This document shows, one piece after another, positions 8,681 to 17,460 of a stretch of 64,000 nucleotides of DNA. The stretch comes from J095 sp964517605 (lineage in GTDB: Bacteria; Chloroflexota; Anaerolineae; 4572-78; J111). Position 1 is the first letter of the stretch. Every line of letters begins with the position of its first letter. Location of the stretch: NCBI GenBank assembly GCA_964517605.1, contig CAZFCE010000009.1, forward strand, positions 119,267-183,266, read 5' to 3'. The translations under genes and the position numbers were made by a program. The notes beneath the pieces are model-generated. The model saw only the letters and a list, made by a program, of their open reading frames with translations, did no database searches and was not told the origin of the DNA.

Positions 8681-9877
8681 TTACTGCCTTTCATTTAATT
8701 GAGTGGGAGAGAAAAATAACACCAGCGCCGCCGTTCCCAGCACCGCCGGCATGGTAAACCGGTACACCGCTTCGGCGGCATTGATTTGCCCGCCGGTGGT
8801 ATTGGTAAGCAACAGCGGCAAAATAAAAGCCAGCAGCCCGGCGGCAAACAGCGCCGCCACGCCGCGCCACCACCATTTGGCCGCCTGCGGCCAGCGCGTT
8901 TGGGCCAGTTCCAGTTCGATGATAAGCACCGGCCCCACCATCACCATGTGCAACATGCCATACATGGGCACAATCAGCGCGTTCAGGCAGATGGCCCAGG
9001 CCAGCAGCGCCAAAAACCGGGGACCGGCGGCCGCTGCCGCCCGGTTAAGCCAAACCAGCCAGAACGTACCCGCCAGCAACACCACGCTGACAAACTGCAA
9101 CGGATTGCCCAGCACAATATCCACCACCGACCGGACGGGTTCGTAGCTGCGTAGCGTGGCCGCAAAGCTGAACACCCAGCCCGGCTCCAGCAGTTCCGCC
9201 AGGCCCCACAACACCCCGCTAATAAGTATCAGCCCGGCGGCAAAGGCCCAACGCTTGCGGCGCAACGCCATCCACATAACCAGGCACAGCAGCACCACCA
9301 GCGTGGCCTGCGGTTTGAACAGCAACCCGCCGGCCCACAAACCGGCGGTAAAATACTGTTGTCGCGCCAGCGACCGGTAACTAAGAGCCAGCGCCAGCAG
9401 GCCGATGGTATTAAATTGGGCGTACAGCGTGTGCTGAAACACCGGCACCGAAGTTGTGACCAGCACCAGCAGCACCGTGAGCCGGTTGAGCGACATAGCT
9501 GGCGCAATTTGGCGGGCAAAAATAAACATGGCCAGCCACATAAACCACAACCCCAGCGTTACCCACACCGCATGCGCCACGTTGTACGGCAGCAACGCCA
9601 GCGGCGCGGTGAACAGCAACATGTAGGCCGGGTAGTAATAGCCCAACTGGTGCAGTTTGGGCCAGCCCGTTACCGCCGAAATCTCGGTGGCGTTGGCCCA
9701 ATCGTACACGCTGCGGCCGGTGGACAGCAACATTCGGCTGGCGTGCCAGCGCGGGAAGAAATCGCTGGTGAGTTTGGCGTTGGGCAACCCCTGAAAAAAC
9801 CAGGCCAGCGCCACGCTGTACATCAGCCCCACAATAATGAGTAACATCAGTTTTTGGCGTTCCGGTGATGGACGCAT
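8681..9877 (-). CDS. GT87/DUF2029-family membrane mannosyltransferase-like protein
   Basis: The protein has 398 residues starting MRPSPERQKL. After the first membrane helix comes the GT87-type loop DFFPRWHASRMLLSTGRSVYDW (about residues 40-60). Hydrophobic helices follow, with a LLFKPQATLV segment near residue 185 that corresponds to the KPQ motif seen in the gene at 4914-6167. It is a clear paralogue of that gene. It probably transfers a sugar from polyprenol phosphate in the extracytoplasmic space. The adjacent DPM1-like gene 12 bp downstream is a plausible donor supplier. Confidence 0.78.
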   Translation of the reverse strand: MRPSPERQKLMLLIIVGLMYSVALAWFFQGLPNAKLTSDFFPRWHASRMLLSTGRSVYDWANATEISAVTGWPKLHQLGYYYPAYMLLFTAPLALLPYNVAHAVWVTLGLWFMWLAMFIFARQIAPAMSLNRLTVLLVLVTTSVPVFQHTLYAQFNTIGLLALALSYRSLARQQYFTAGLWAGGLLFKPQATLVVLLCLVMWMALRRKRWAFAAGLILISGVLWGLAELLEPGWVFSFAATLRSYEPVRSVVDIVLGNPLQFVSVVLLAGTFWLVWLNRAAAAAGPRFLALLAWAICLNALIVPMYGMLHMVMVGPVLIIELELAQTRWPQAAKWWWRGVAALFAAGLLAFILPLLLTNTTGGQINAAEAVYRFTMPAVLGTAALVLFFSPTQLNERQ

Positions 9878-9878
9878 A

Positions 9879-10034
9879 TTAATCTCGATGAACGGCGCTG
9901 GTGGCCACTTTAAACACCGCTACTTCCCCATTATCGTAAACTTTTTGCAAATAGGAAACTTGCCGGGGCGAAAATTGGCCCAGCGCTCGCTCCTCTGACT
10001 CCCCAAACACAAAGGCAAAACCATATTGCAAATC
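9879..10034 (-). pseudogene. C-terminal remnant of a membrane glycosyltransferase-type protein
   Basis: About 51 codons read DLQYGFAFVFGESEERALG, then FSPRQVSYLQKVYDNGEVAVFKV, and end at 9879. This looks like the last part of polytopic GT-C/YfhO-type proteins, which commonly finish with a V(Y/F)xNGxVxI(Y/F)xV strand. The frame has no convincing start: upstream it runs out of frame through the end of the SGNH hydrolase gene. The likeliest reading is that a deletion or recombination removed the body of the gene and left its 3' end. A short functional ORF or chance similarity cannot be excluded. Confidence 0.5.
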
Positions 10035-11301
10035 ACGGCGAGGTGGCTCCGGCGGGCAGCCAATGCAAATCCTGCGCCAGCTTTTCCGCCACAAGTTGCT
10101 GCGCCCGGGGCGAAGGGTGGCCATCGGGTTGCCACAAATCGGCCTGGGCGCGGGTAAACAACCGGGAATAATCCAGATATTTGAGGCCGAGTTTATCAAA
10201 CTGCGGCAGCAATTGGCCGGTGCAACCCTGCTGGTCGGGGTAGATTAGCACGTAAACCGGGTTGCCCGGCCCAAATTGCGCTTCAAATTGATGGGCGGCG
10301 GCGGCCAAAATCCGGGCCGTCAGTTCGTAGTGGTCATCGGTGAGGCGCGGGAGTTGCAGGTTAAAATAGCGGGCGGTCTGGCTGAGGCCCAACACGGCGT
10401 ACACCACCGCCAGCACCGGCCGGCCCGACACAAAGTTGCCGCGCCGCTCCAGTTGCCCATCGGGGTTGAGGGCGTAGTAGGGCATGCTCGCGCCCCAGGT
10501 GTTGTGCACCTCCATTGAGCCGATGGCCCGGTTGATGTGCGAGCAGATAAACGTGTACACGGCCACGCCCTGCGGCTGGCTCACCTCGGCGCGGAGGTTG
10601 CGGTTTTGGAGTTGCGCCAGCATGTGCTGCGGCCCGTACCCGGACACGCCGTAATTATAGGGCATTACTTTGGGAGCCAACTGACCAACGGCGGCAGGTA
10701 ACGTTTGATTGTTGGCCAGACCATCGCCAAAGGTAAAGGAATCGCCAAAAAACAGGGCAAAAGTATCGCGCTGGCCGGGATTGGATACGGGCGTTAAACG
10801 GCGGCGATTGGCGTCGGTGGCGTATTCCACCTGGTAAATCACGCGGCTCCCGCTGGTTTGGGTGGCCGTAACCCGCACCGACGGCTTGAGGATGTAGCCC
10901 AGCGCGTCGTCCGGCTCCACATACGGCTGGGAAAATTGGGTAGCGGTACCCGGCTCGGTGGCGGCGGCGGGCCGCCGGTTTAACCACGAAAAAACGCCTT
11001 CCAGCAGCAACAACAGCACCACCAGCAGCGCCAGCCCCAGCGCCGCATCGAACAGCGGGCGCAGTTTGGGGTGGCGGCTAAAGCGGAGTAACAGCAGCGG
11101 CAGGCTCATTACGCCCAAAATAATTTTTAACAGCCAGATGCGAGCCGCGCTCTGCGGCCCATCCAATTGCAACGCCAGCCCCACCCGCGCCGCCAGCCAC
11201 GAGGCCGCGCCGGGCGTAAGCCAGATGGCCGCCAGCGCCAACACCAACCCGGTCATAAAAATGATGCGTTTTCTAGCGGTTTGTGCTCTCAATTTTGTCA
11301 C
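10033..11301 (-). CDS. Membrane-anchored SGNH/GDSL hydrolase
   Basis: The protein has 422 residues from a GTG at 11301; an internal ATG at 11256 (MTGLVLALA) is an alternative start. Three hydrophobic helices occupy residues 15-45, 53-72 and 84-102. An extracytoplasmic domain follows with block I FFGDSFTFGDG (Ser188) and a C-terminal QPDGHPSP block (Asp393, His395), which together give the Ser-Asp-His set of SGNH hydrolases. The family removes or transfers acyl groups. Within this cluster a role in trimming or O-acylating the surface glycan is likely, but this is inferred from context only. The gene is divergent from the GT39 gene starting at 11317. Confidence 0.75.
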   Translation of the reverse strand: MTKLRAQTARKRIIFMTGLVLALAAIWLTPGAASWLAARVGLALQLDGPQSAARIWLLKIILGVMSLPLLLLRFSRHPKLRPLFDAALGLALLVVLLLLLEGVFSWLNRRPAAATEPGTATQFSQPYVEPDDALGYILKPSVRVTATQTSGSRVIYQVEYATDANRRRLTPVSNPGQRDTFALFFGDSFTFGDGLANNQTLPAAVGQLAPKVMPYNYGVSGYGPQHMLAQLQNRNLRAEVSQPQGVAVYTFICSHINRAIGSMEVHNTWGASMPYYALNPDGQLERRGNFVSGRPVLAVVYAVLGLSQTARYFNLQLPRLTDDHYELTARILAAAAHQFEAQFGPGNPVYVLIYPDQQGCTGQLLPQFDKLGLKYLDYSRLFTRAQADLWQPDGHPSPRAQQLVAEKLAQDLHWLPAGATSP

Positions 11302-11309
11302 GTTATAAT
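11281..11309 (+). promoter_or_regulatory. Promoter of the GT39-like gene, giving a leaderless or near-leaderless mRNA
   Basis: A -35-like TTGTGC (11281-11286) is followed after exactly 17 bp by a perfect -10 TATAAT (11304-11309). The chosen ATG starts at 11317, 7 nt after the -10, so transcription should begin at or next to the start codon. The upstream in-frame ATG at 11308 overlaps the -10 and cannot lie in this transcript. Confidence 0.65.
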
Positions 11310-11316
11310 GAACCCC

Positions 11317-12921
11317 ATGACCACCATAAACCGGCTTTTTACCTCAAAACTAACGTGGCGGCTGGCAGTCATCGCTCCGTTTATGGTTGCCGTGGCGCTG
11401 CGGCTGTACCTTATACCGCTCAGCCGGATGCCGTTTGATTCCGACGAGGCGATTTTTGTATTGATGGCCCGCCACATTCTGGCCGGCGAGCGCCCCGTTT
11501 TCTTTTACGGCGAGGCTTACGGCGGCAGCACCGACTCGTATTTTACGGCGCTGTTTTATGCCTTTCTGGGCGATAGTATCACCGTCACCCGGTTGGTGCA
11601 AACTCTGGAATACCTGGTGGGCATGCTATTTATCTACCTGCTGGCGCGACGGCTGCTGCCCGGCAGCCGTTTTGGGCCGCTGGCGGCGCTGTGGTTAATG
11701 GCCCTGCCGCCGCTGCTGCTCACCACCTGGACAACTCCGGCGGTGCTGTACGCCGTGGTGATTGGGCTGGGCGGCGTTATTTCCTATTTGGGCTACCGGC
11801 TGCTGCACGAAGATGCCGACCGGACGGGGCGCTGGCTGCTGTTTGGCGCGGTGTGCGGCCTGTCTTTTTGGACATTTGGCCTGCTGGTGGTGTACATGGT
11901 GCCGGTTTTTGCGCTTTTTTTGTGGCAGTTTAAGGTACGCCGGCTGCGCCTGTACCTGCTTTCGGCGGCGGCCTTTTTTTTAAGCAGCCTGCCGTGGTGG
12001 TTGCAAGCCCTGCCTGGCCTGCTGGTGGTGTACAACCCGGCCCGCCCCACGCCGCTGCCACCATTTTTAATGCGCGTGTTCGCGTTTGTGGCCATCACCC
12101 TGCCCGGTTTTTTGGGCATTCGCCAGCCGTGGGCGGCAGAATTGCTGTGGCCGGCACCGGCGCTGCCGGTGCTGCTGTTTTATCTGGCGGCGTTGCTGTA
12201 CCTTGTACCCCCGTTGCGCCGCCGCGACCCCGCCGCGCCGCCCATCGAACCGATGGGGTTGGCGCTGCTGGGGCTGCAAATCCTCACCTGGCTGGCGCTT
12301 TATTTTGGCACGCGCTTCAGCCTGGATGCCACCGGGCGCTACATTTTGCCGCTCTACCCGGTGCTGCTGATTGCCGCCGCGCTGCTGCTGGAGCGACTGT
12401 TTCGCTGGCGAAAAGCAGCCGCAATCGGGGCGCTGGTTTTTATTTTGACGTTCAATCTGGCCGCGCATCTCAAGGCCGTGCAGCAGGTGCCGCCCGGCAT
12501 CACCGCCCAAATGAACTCGGCGCTGATGTTTGGCAACGAGTTTGACCCGCAATTGATTGATTTTGTGGCCCAACACGGCGGGCGCGGCTACAGCCACCAC
12601 TGGATTAGCTACAAAATCGCGGCGTTGTCGCACGACCAGGTGATTTTGGCCGCCTTTTTACCCTTTCGGCCAGATTTGCGCTGGAACACGCTGGATGACC
12701 GTTACCCGCCGTATGTGGCGACGGTTAGCGCCGCGCCTCACCCGGTGTACGTAACCCACCGCGAGCCGCACCTGGAAGAATACCTGCACCAGCAATTGGC
12801 CGCACGCGGCATCACCTATCAAACCCACGACATCGGCCCGTACCGGGTGTACTTTGATTTATCCGCCGCAATTACCCCGCTGCAAATGAACCTGGGGCCG
12901 GGTTCCGCCGCCGCCGAGTAA
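11317..12921 (+). CDS. GT39/PMT-like membrane glycosyltransferase
   Basis: The start at 11317 (MTTINRLF) was chosen because the next ATG upstream (11308) lies within the -10 box. The product has about 534 residues. The first loop SRMPFDSDEAIFVLMARHIL holds the DSDEA acidic motif of the PMT_2/GT39 group, followed by FFYGEAYGGSTDSYF and about ten hydrophobic helices. A soluble C-terminal domain (about residues 390-534) follows. GT39-type enzymes use polyprenol-phosphate sugars. The 3' end overlaps the convergent YfhO-like gene by 50 bp. It is the only plus-strand gene in the left half of the cluster. Confidence 0.78.
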   Translation: MTTINRLFTSKLTWRLAVIAPFMVAVALRLYLIPLSRMPFDSDEAIFVLMARHILAGERPVFFYGEAYGGSTDSYFTALFYAFLGDSITVTRLVQTLEYLVGMLFIYLLARRLLPGSRFGPLAALWLMALPPLLLTTWTTPAVLYAVVIGLGGVISYLGYRLLHEDADRTGRWLLFGAVCGLSFWTFGLLVVYMVPVFALFLWQFKVRRLRLYLLSAAAFFLSSLPWWLQALPGLLVVYNPARPTPLPPFLMRVFAFVAITLPGFLGIRQPWAAELLWPAPALPVLLFYLAALLYLVPPLRRRDPAAPPIEPMGLALLGLQILTWLALYFGTRFSLDATGRYILPLYPVLLIAAALLLERLFRWRKAAAIGALVFILTFNLAAHLKAVQQVPPGITAQMNSALMFGNEFDPQLIDFVAQHGGRGYSHHWISYKIAALSHDQVILAAFLPFRPDLRWNTLDDRYPPYVATVSAAPHPVYVTHREPHLEEYLHQQLAARGITYQTHDIGPYRVYFDLSAAITPLQMNLGPGSAAAE

Positions 12922-14773
12922 CCCCCAGCGCCGCCAGTCCCACTGCTGCCGTTACCGCCGAAACCAGCGCGCCCGCCACAAAACTGGCAGGCCGGTAATA
13001 CAACTCCACCTGCGTATCGCCGGGAAAAACCGGCACCGCCAGCAAGCCATCGGCATTAATTACCTCGCGCGACTCCGGGCCAAGCGCGTGCCAGCCGGGG
13101 TAAAAATTCTGGTTGACCACCAGCCGCCCCGGCGCATCTACCCGCACCGCCACCACCAACCGGTTGGGCGACCAAAAACTAAAGGCCGCGCCGCCGGTGG
13201 TATCCTGCAAATACACCTCGCCGCGATAGTTGGCGGCGGTAATTGGCAGCGCGTTTCGGGGCACGGTGGCCGACTCGTAGCCGTTAATCACGCCGAGGTT
13301 GGCCTGGTACGCCGGGTACATGGCCCCCAGCGAACTGTGCAGCGCCACGGTGTAGGCCGTTTGGGCATTCTGCGCCAACGGCTGGCCGCCGCCCGAAAAA
13401 TCAATCCCGTAGGCCAGCCAGCCGGTCTGGTTGTACGAGGGCAAATCCCACACCTGTTTAAACTGGCTGCTCCGGGGCAGTTGCAGCGGCGGAATGGGAA
13501 ACGCCTGGTTAAACACGGGCAAACTCACCGCCAGCAAATCAATCAGAATAAAAGCCGGCAACGCCGCCGCCAAAAAATTGGCTACCCAACGTTGTTTTAA
13601 CCGCCGGGCCATAACTTCGTTCAGCCATTGAAGGCCAAAACCGGCCAGCAGCGCCGTTGCCAGCAGCACCACCAACCGAAAACGCTGGGCTATCCGCATG
13701 GAGTTGTACACCGGCAGCAAATGCAACAGCGACCACAACTCGGCGCGGGGGCGGTTGCCAAAACTGAGCCACAAAAATACCAGCAGCGCCACCAGCAGCG
13801 CCAGCCGCCGCCGGTTGAGCGAACGCAGCCCCAGCAGCGCCAGCGCCAGCGGCAACAGGCCAATGTACATGCCGTTTTCATCCATGCCGGCGGTGACGCC
13901 GCTAATAAACCCGCGCTGTTCAACCGGCAGGTTAACGATGGCGTCAACGGTTTGGTGGCGATTGAGCAGCGCGTAAGCCAGGCCGGTAAGACTGTAGCCG
14001 GAATAATCGTACAGCAACCGGGGGTACTGGCGTTGAAACTCGATGGACGGCAAAAATTTGATGGCTCCCAAACAGAACATAAATATCAAGGTGATGGCCA
14101 GCGCCCGCGCCACCTGCCCTATGGAATGTTCGCGCACAAAGGCCAGCAACGCCGCGTACACGCCCAAAAACAACAGGGTGATGGCCAGTGGGTAAACGCC
14201 GCCGCCAAAATACATCAGCGTAAGGCAAGCGCCGCCGGCCAGCGCGTAGCGCCAGTTTGCCAGCGCCCGCTCAAAACACAAAAATGCGCCCGGCAAATAA
14301 GCCACCGCCATAAACCAGGTCATCCCCACGGTGAGGTTAAGGGCGTACATGCTGCTGAGGTTAAACACAAACGCCGCCACCAGCGCGGCGGCGCGAGTTA
14401 GCCGGTAGTGGCGGGCCAGCCCGTACATGCTCGCCAGGCCGATAAAGAGGTGCAGCCAGATATCAATTTTAAGGCCAACCACCGGGCCAAACAGCAAAAC
14501 CAGCACAAATGAAGGCGACAGCACCCGCGATTGCGGGTTGGCCAGCAGCACCGTGCCGCCCACGTAATAGGGATTCCACAGCGGGAACTGGCCGTATTCC
14601 AGCAGGCTGGCGCGGGGCACGCCGTGGTAAAACAGGTGTTGGTCCCAATCCTGAATGCCCCAGTAGGCAGGCTGGCGAAAAATAGGCAGCGTGTAAGCCA
14701 GCGCCGCCAGCGCCAAAAACAGTAAAATAATTACGTTTTGATTTAAACGATTAACTTTCACGCGCAGGCGCAC
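12872..14773 (-). CDS. YfhO-family polytopic membrane protein
   Basis: The protein has 633 residues from a GTG at 14773. Its N-terminal half has the YfhO pattern: a first loop with GIQDWDQHLFYHGVPRASL and the WNPYYVGGTVLLANPQ segment (about residues 65-82), then many hydrophobic helices. The C-terminal ~150 residues form an extracytoplasmic domain ending with the YfhO-type block NQNFYPGWHALG (near 565) and YRPASFVAGALVS before a last membrane helix. Bacillus YfhO is implicated in glycosylating teichoic acid with polyprenol-phosphate sugars. The exact reaction here is unknown. The last 50 bp overlap the end of the convergent gene 11317-12921. Confidence 0.8.
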   Translation of the reverse strand: MRLRVKVNRLNQNVIILLFLALAALAYTLPIFRQPAYWGIQDWDQHLFYHGVPRASLLEYGQFPLWNPYYVGGTVLLANPQSRVLSPSFVLVLLFGPVVGLKIDIWLHLFIGLASMYGLARHYRLTRAAALVAAFVFNLSSMYALNLTVGMTWFMAVAYLPGAFLCFERALANWRYALAGGACLTLMYFGGGVYPLAITLLFLGVYAALLAFVREHSIGQVARALAITLIFMFCLGAIKFLPSIEFQRQYPRLLYDYSGYSLTGLAYALLNRHQTVDAIVNLPVEQRGFISGVTAGMDENGMYIGLLPLALALLGLRSLNRRRLALLVALLVFLWLSFGNRPRAELWSLLHLLPVYNSMRIAQRFRLVVLLATALLAGFGLQWLNEVMARRLKQRWVANFLAAALPAFILIDLLAVSLPVFNQAFPIPPLQLPRSSQFKQVWDLPSYNQTGWLAYGIDFSGGGQPLAQNAQTAYTVALHSSLGAMYPAYQANLGVINGYESATVPRNALPITAANYRGEVYLQDTTGGAAFSFWSPNRLVVAVRVDAPGRLVVNQNFYPGWHALGPESREVINADGLLAVPVFPGDTQVELYYRPASFVAGALVSAVTAAVGLAALGVTRRRRNPAPGSFAAG

Positions 14774-14791
14774 CGATCATTTGGGGCAACT

Positions 14792-15898
14792 TTATTTGCC
14801 CCGTAACCTCAAATACCCGGCGGTTATGTGCCGGCCCAAAAATTCGTTCAGGATGATGTCGTCGGCGGTGGAATCGCCGGTTGGCCGCGACAGGCAGGCC
14901 AGCGACAACCCAAACCCGATAATGACCAGATTGTAAATATCGAGGAAGGTTTTGTAATACAGGTTGGGGTTGGGCAAGCCCGCCGGGGGCGACACAAACC
15001 AGGTGAGCGTCACCAGTCCCGCCGAAAAGAGAATCACCACCGGCATGGCCGCCAGTGACGGTACGGCAGTCAGCATAAAGAAGAAGGGCACGCTGGGCAT
15101 GCCATACGGCGCTAAAATCCCGGCCAGCGCCCCGCCCAACTGCCAGTATTTCCAGCGCCGAGAAACGGCAACCAGCCCGGCCACAATCACCGCCGCTACC
15201 GGCCCAAATCCGGCCCAAATACTGTGGTCAACGGTGCCGGCAGTGATCATGGAATGGGTAATCAGCACGGTTAGCCACCCCGGCAACAGCGGGCTAAAAG
15301 CAACTCCATAAACTAAAACGCAACATACCAACCCTTTCCAATCGCGGCGCAACAAAAAGTACAGTCCGGCAATAAACACGCCACCCTGCGGTTTAACGGT
15401 TAAAAAGCCATACCCCAAAACGCGCAACGCTAACCCTAGCTTGGTTTTGAATATTTTATCGCCGGCAAACAGCAACAACAGGCCGCCACCGGTTACGTAC
15501 ATATCCACATTGCCGGTGCCAATCACCCACAACACCGAATTGGTCAGAAACCAGGCCAACGCCGTCCATGTCTTTTGGTAAAAAATTATCGCAAACAGAA
15601 ACGCGCCGCCCAAAACCTGCAACGCGCGCGGGCCAACAAACAACATTGGCCACAAAAACAGCACCGAATGGGGCGGATTACTGAACTCGTACCAGTTTGA
15701 AATGGGCACCCACGGATTACCGCCGGTGGCCAATATCCGCACACTGCGCTGGATTAAGTCAAAATCAAAGGTATTGACGATTGTAAATTGCACCAACACC
15801 GCCATAATGATGGCCCCAAATAAAAAACCAAACAGCGCCCGGCCTTCGTCGGTTAGCTGCCCATTATGACTTTTTAACAAGGATTGCGCCCTGAGCAT
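14792..15898 (-). CDS. GT87/DUF2029-like membrane glycosyltransferase
   Basis: The protein has 368 residues from the ATG at 15898. A TTG one codon upstream sits 7 nt from the AAGGAG-type ribosome binding site and could be the true start. Residues 45-75 hold the loop FDFDLIQRSVRILATGGNPW, which fits the GT87 first loop, followed by SNPPHSVLFLWP. A TVKPQGG motif near 170 matches the KPQ motif of the other two GT87-like genes here. The short hairpin GGGGCAA-N6-TTGCCCC (14783-14802) overlaps its stop codon. Function is inferred from family and position. Confidence 0.72.
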   Translation of the reverse strand: MLRAQSLLKSHNGQLTDEGRALFGFLFGAIIMAVLVQFTIVNTFDFDLIQRSVRILATGGNPWVPISNWYEFSNPPHSVLFLWPMLFVGPRALQVLGGAFLFAIIFYQKTWTALAWFLTNSVLWVIGTGNVDMYVTGGGLLLLFAGDKIFKTKLGLALRVLGYGFLTVKPQGGVFIAGLYFLLRRDWKGLVCCVLVYGVAFSPLLPGWLTVLITHSMITAGTVDHSIWAGFGPVAAVIVAGLVAVSRRWKYWQLGGALAGILAPYGMPSVPFFFMLTAVPSLAAMPVVILFSAGLVTLTWFVSPPAGLPNPNLYYKTFLDIYNLVIIGFGLSLACLSRPTGDSTADDIILNEFLGRHITAGYLRLRGK

Positions 15899-15947
15899 CA
15901 AACTATTTCTCCTTTGGAGACAGGCCCCGCAACAGAATTAGCGAAGG

Positions 15948-17441
15948 TCACGGCTCCGGCGGGGTGCGACCAAAAATCACCGCCATGTCATCGTGGTATA
16001 ATTCGGACCAGCCCGGCTCGCGGCGCAAAAATTTGGCCAGCGCGCTGTTGGGTTCAATCACCACCAGGTTGATGCCGTCGGCGGCCAGCTTGCTTTGCCA
16101 GCCGTCATCGGCGGCCACAACCCCCAGATAGCGCCGGATAAAGGCATCATCGTATAAATCGGTGCGGCCATCAATATAAACCGGGTACTGCGGCCACAAT
16201 TTAAACAACAGGTAGCCGCCCCAGTTGTAGTTGTTAAATATGGGGCCGGGCGGCTGGTTGGCCCGGATAAATTCCACGGCGCGGTAGGGCATTCCGGCTT
16301 GCTCGGCGGTGAGGTTGGCCGTGGGGCTGAGCGGCAGCGCCATTTTTGCCAGCGCCGCCACGCCCACCAGCGCCAGCAACAGCCAGTTGAGCGCCAAGCC
16401 GCGCCGGGGAGCTACGGCAAACGGCGGGCGGCGGTTCCACACCTGCCACTGGCTTGTCCAGGCGGCATCGCCGTAGCGAGCCAGCACCGGCGCTGTCACC
16501 AACCCGAACACGGCAATGTTGCGGGCGGCGTACAGCGCCCACAGCGCCCACATGGCCACCAGCGCCAAATCCGTCCAGTCCGCCGGGCGACCGGCGCGGG
16601 CCATCGCCGCCAGAATGAGCAGCAGCAGCACGGCAAAAGGCAGCACATACGGCAGGTGAAAATTGGGGCTTTGCCACTCCTGAATAAAATCGCGCAGAGC
16701 GCCAATCCCCACCGTTTGAAACGGGTACAACCACATGCGCCACGTGTGCGGGTTGAACACCACCACCGCCAAACTGATGAGCATGGCCAGCAGCAATTGC
16801 CTGAGCCGCCCCCAACTCACCACCGGGTCGGCGGCGTGGCGGGTAAGGTTGTTCACCGCTTCGCCAGCCAGGTAGGTGAGCATCAAAATAAAGCCAACGG
16901 CAAAGCCGCCGTGCACGTTAACCCACAGCAACATTACCAGCGGCAGCCACGGCAGCAGCCGGCCATTGTGCCGTTTATAGCGATGCAGCAGCCAGGCCAC
17001 CGCCGCCGTAAGCAAAAACGAAACCATTTGCGGGCGAGCCGCCCACACCACCGAGGACACAATGGCCCCCAAAATCAACGCGGTGGCGGCCACAAACACG
17101 TTGACCCCATCCATTTGCCGCCACACCAGCCAAAAAGCCAGCGTTACCAGCGCCGCCAACCCCAGCGTTACCAGCGCCCAGCCGCCCAGCGCGTACAATC
17201 CGTACCAAAAAATCTGGGCCAGCCAGCCGTGGTCAATCCACAAACTGCCGGCCTGCGAGTGCGAAAACGGGTCGGTGGTGGGGATAACGTGGTGCTCAAC
17301 AATGTATCGCCCGGCCACCAAATGCCACCACGTATCCGAATCGGCGGGCACGCGCACGGCCATAGTAAAAATAGCCACAAAAGTGATGGCAACCAGCAGG
17401 CGCGGCGTGGTTAAAAAGAGTTTTGCTTTTTCCAGAGTCAT
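15948..17441 (-). CDS. Polytopic membrane protein of the GT-C type
   Basis: The protein has 497 residues. After an N-terminal helix comes SDTWWHLVAGRYIVEHHVIP (about residues 33-52), then DHGWLAQIFWYGL, about ten hydrophobic helices, and a C-terminal soluble part with YIDGRTDLYDDAFIRRYLGV (near 427) and NLVVIEPNSALAKFL. This layout is that of a common conserved membrane family in Chloroflexota and other soil or water bacteria. It is usually left unnamed and is GT-C-like. The acidic residue of SDTWWH would be the catalytic base. It lies 19 bp before the PIG-V-like gene on the same strand, so both are probably in one operon. Confidence 0.65.
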   Translation of the reverse strand: MTLEKAKLFLTTPRLLVAITFVAIFTMAVRVPADSDTWWHLVAGRYIVEHHVIPTTDPFSHSQAGSLWIDHGWLAQIFWYGLYALGGWALVTLGLAALVTLAFWLVWRQMDGVNVFVAATALILGAIVSSVVWAARPQMVSFLLTAAVAWLLHRYKRHNGRLLPWLPLVMLLWVNVHGGFAVGFILMLTYLAGEAVNNLTRHAADPVVSWGRLRQLLLAMLISLAVVVFNPHTWRMWLYPFQTVGIGALRDFIQEWQSPNFHLPYVLPFAVLLLLILAAMARAGRPADWTDLALVAMWALWALYAARNIAVFGLVTAPVLARYGDAAWTSQWQVWNRRPPFAVAPRRGLALNWLLLALVGVAALAKMALPLSPTANLTAEQAGMPYRAVEFIRANQPPGPIFNNYNWGGYLLFKLWPQYPVYIDGRTDLYDDAFIRRYLGVVAADDGWQSKLAADGINLVVIEPNSALAKFLRREPGWSELYHDDMAVIFGRTPPEP

Positions 17442-17460
17442 CGGTATTTTGCGGCCTCGT

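Noticed and set aside
13628..14401. Plus-strand frame of 257 codons
   Set aside because: It is antisense to the YfhO-like gene, very rich in Gln, Arg and His, with no motifs.
14783..14802. GGGGCAA/TTGCCCC hairpin as a terminator
   Set aside because: It overlaps the stop codon and has no T-run, so it is not called as a terminator.
15995..16005. GGTATAAT word resembling a promoter
   Set aside because: It lies inside the coding region of 15948-17441 near its 3' end, with no gene downstream on that strand.
16299..17414. Plus-strand frame of 371 codons
   Set aside because: It is antisense to the membrane gene 15948-17441, with the same Gln/Arg/His-rich shadow composition.
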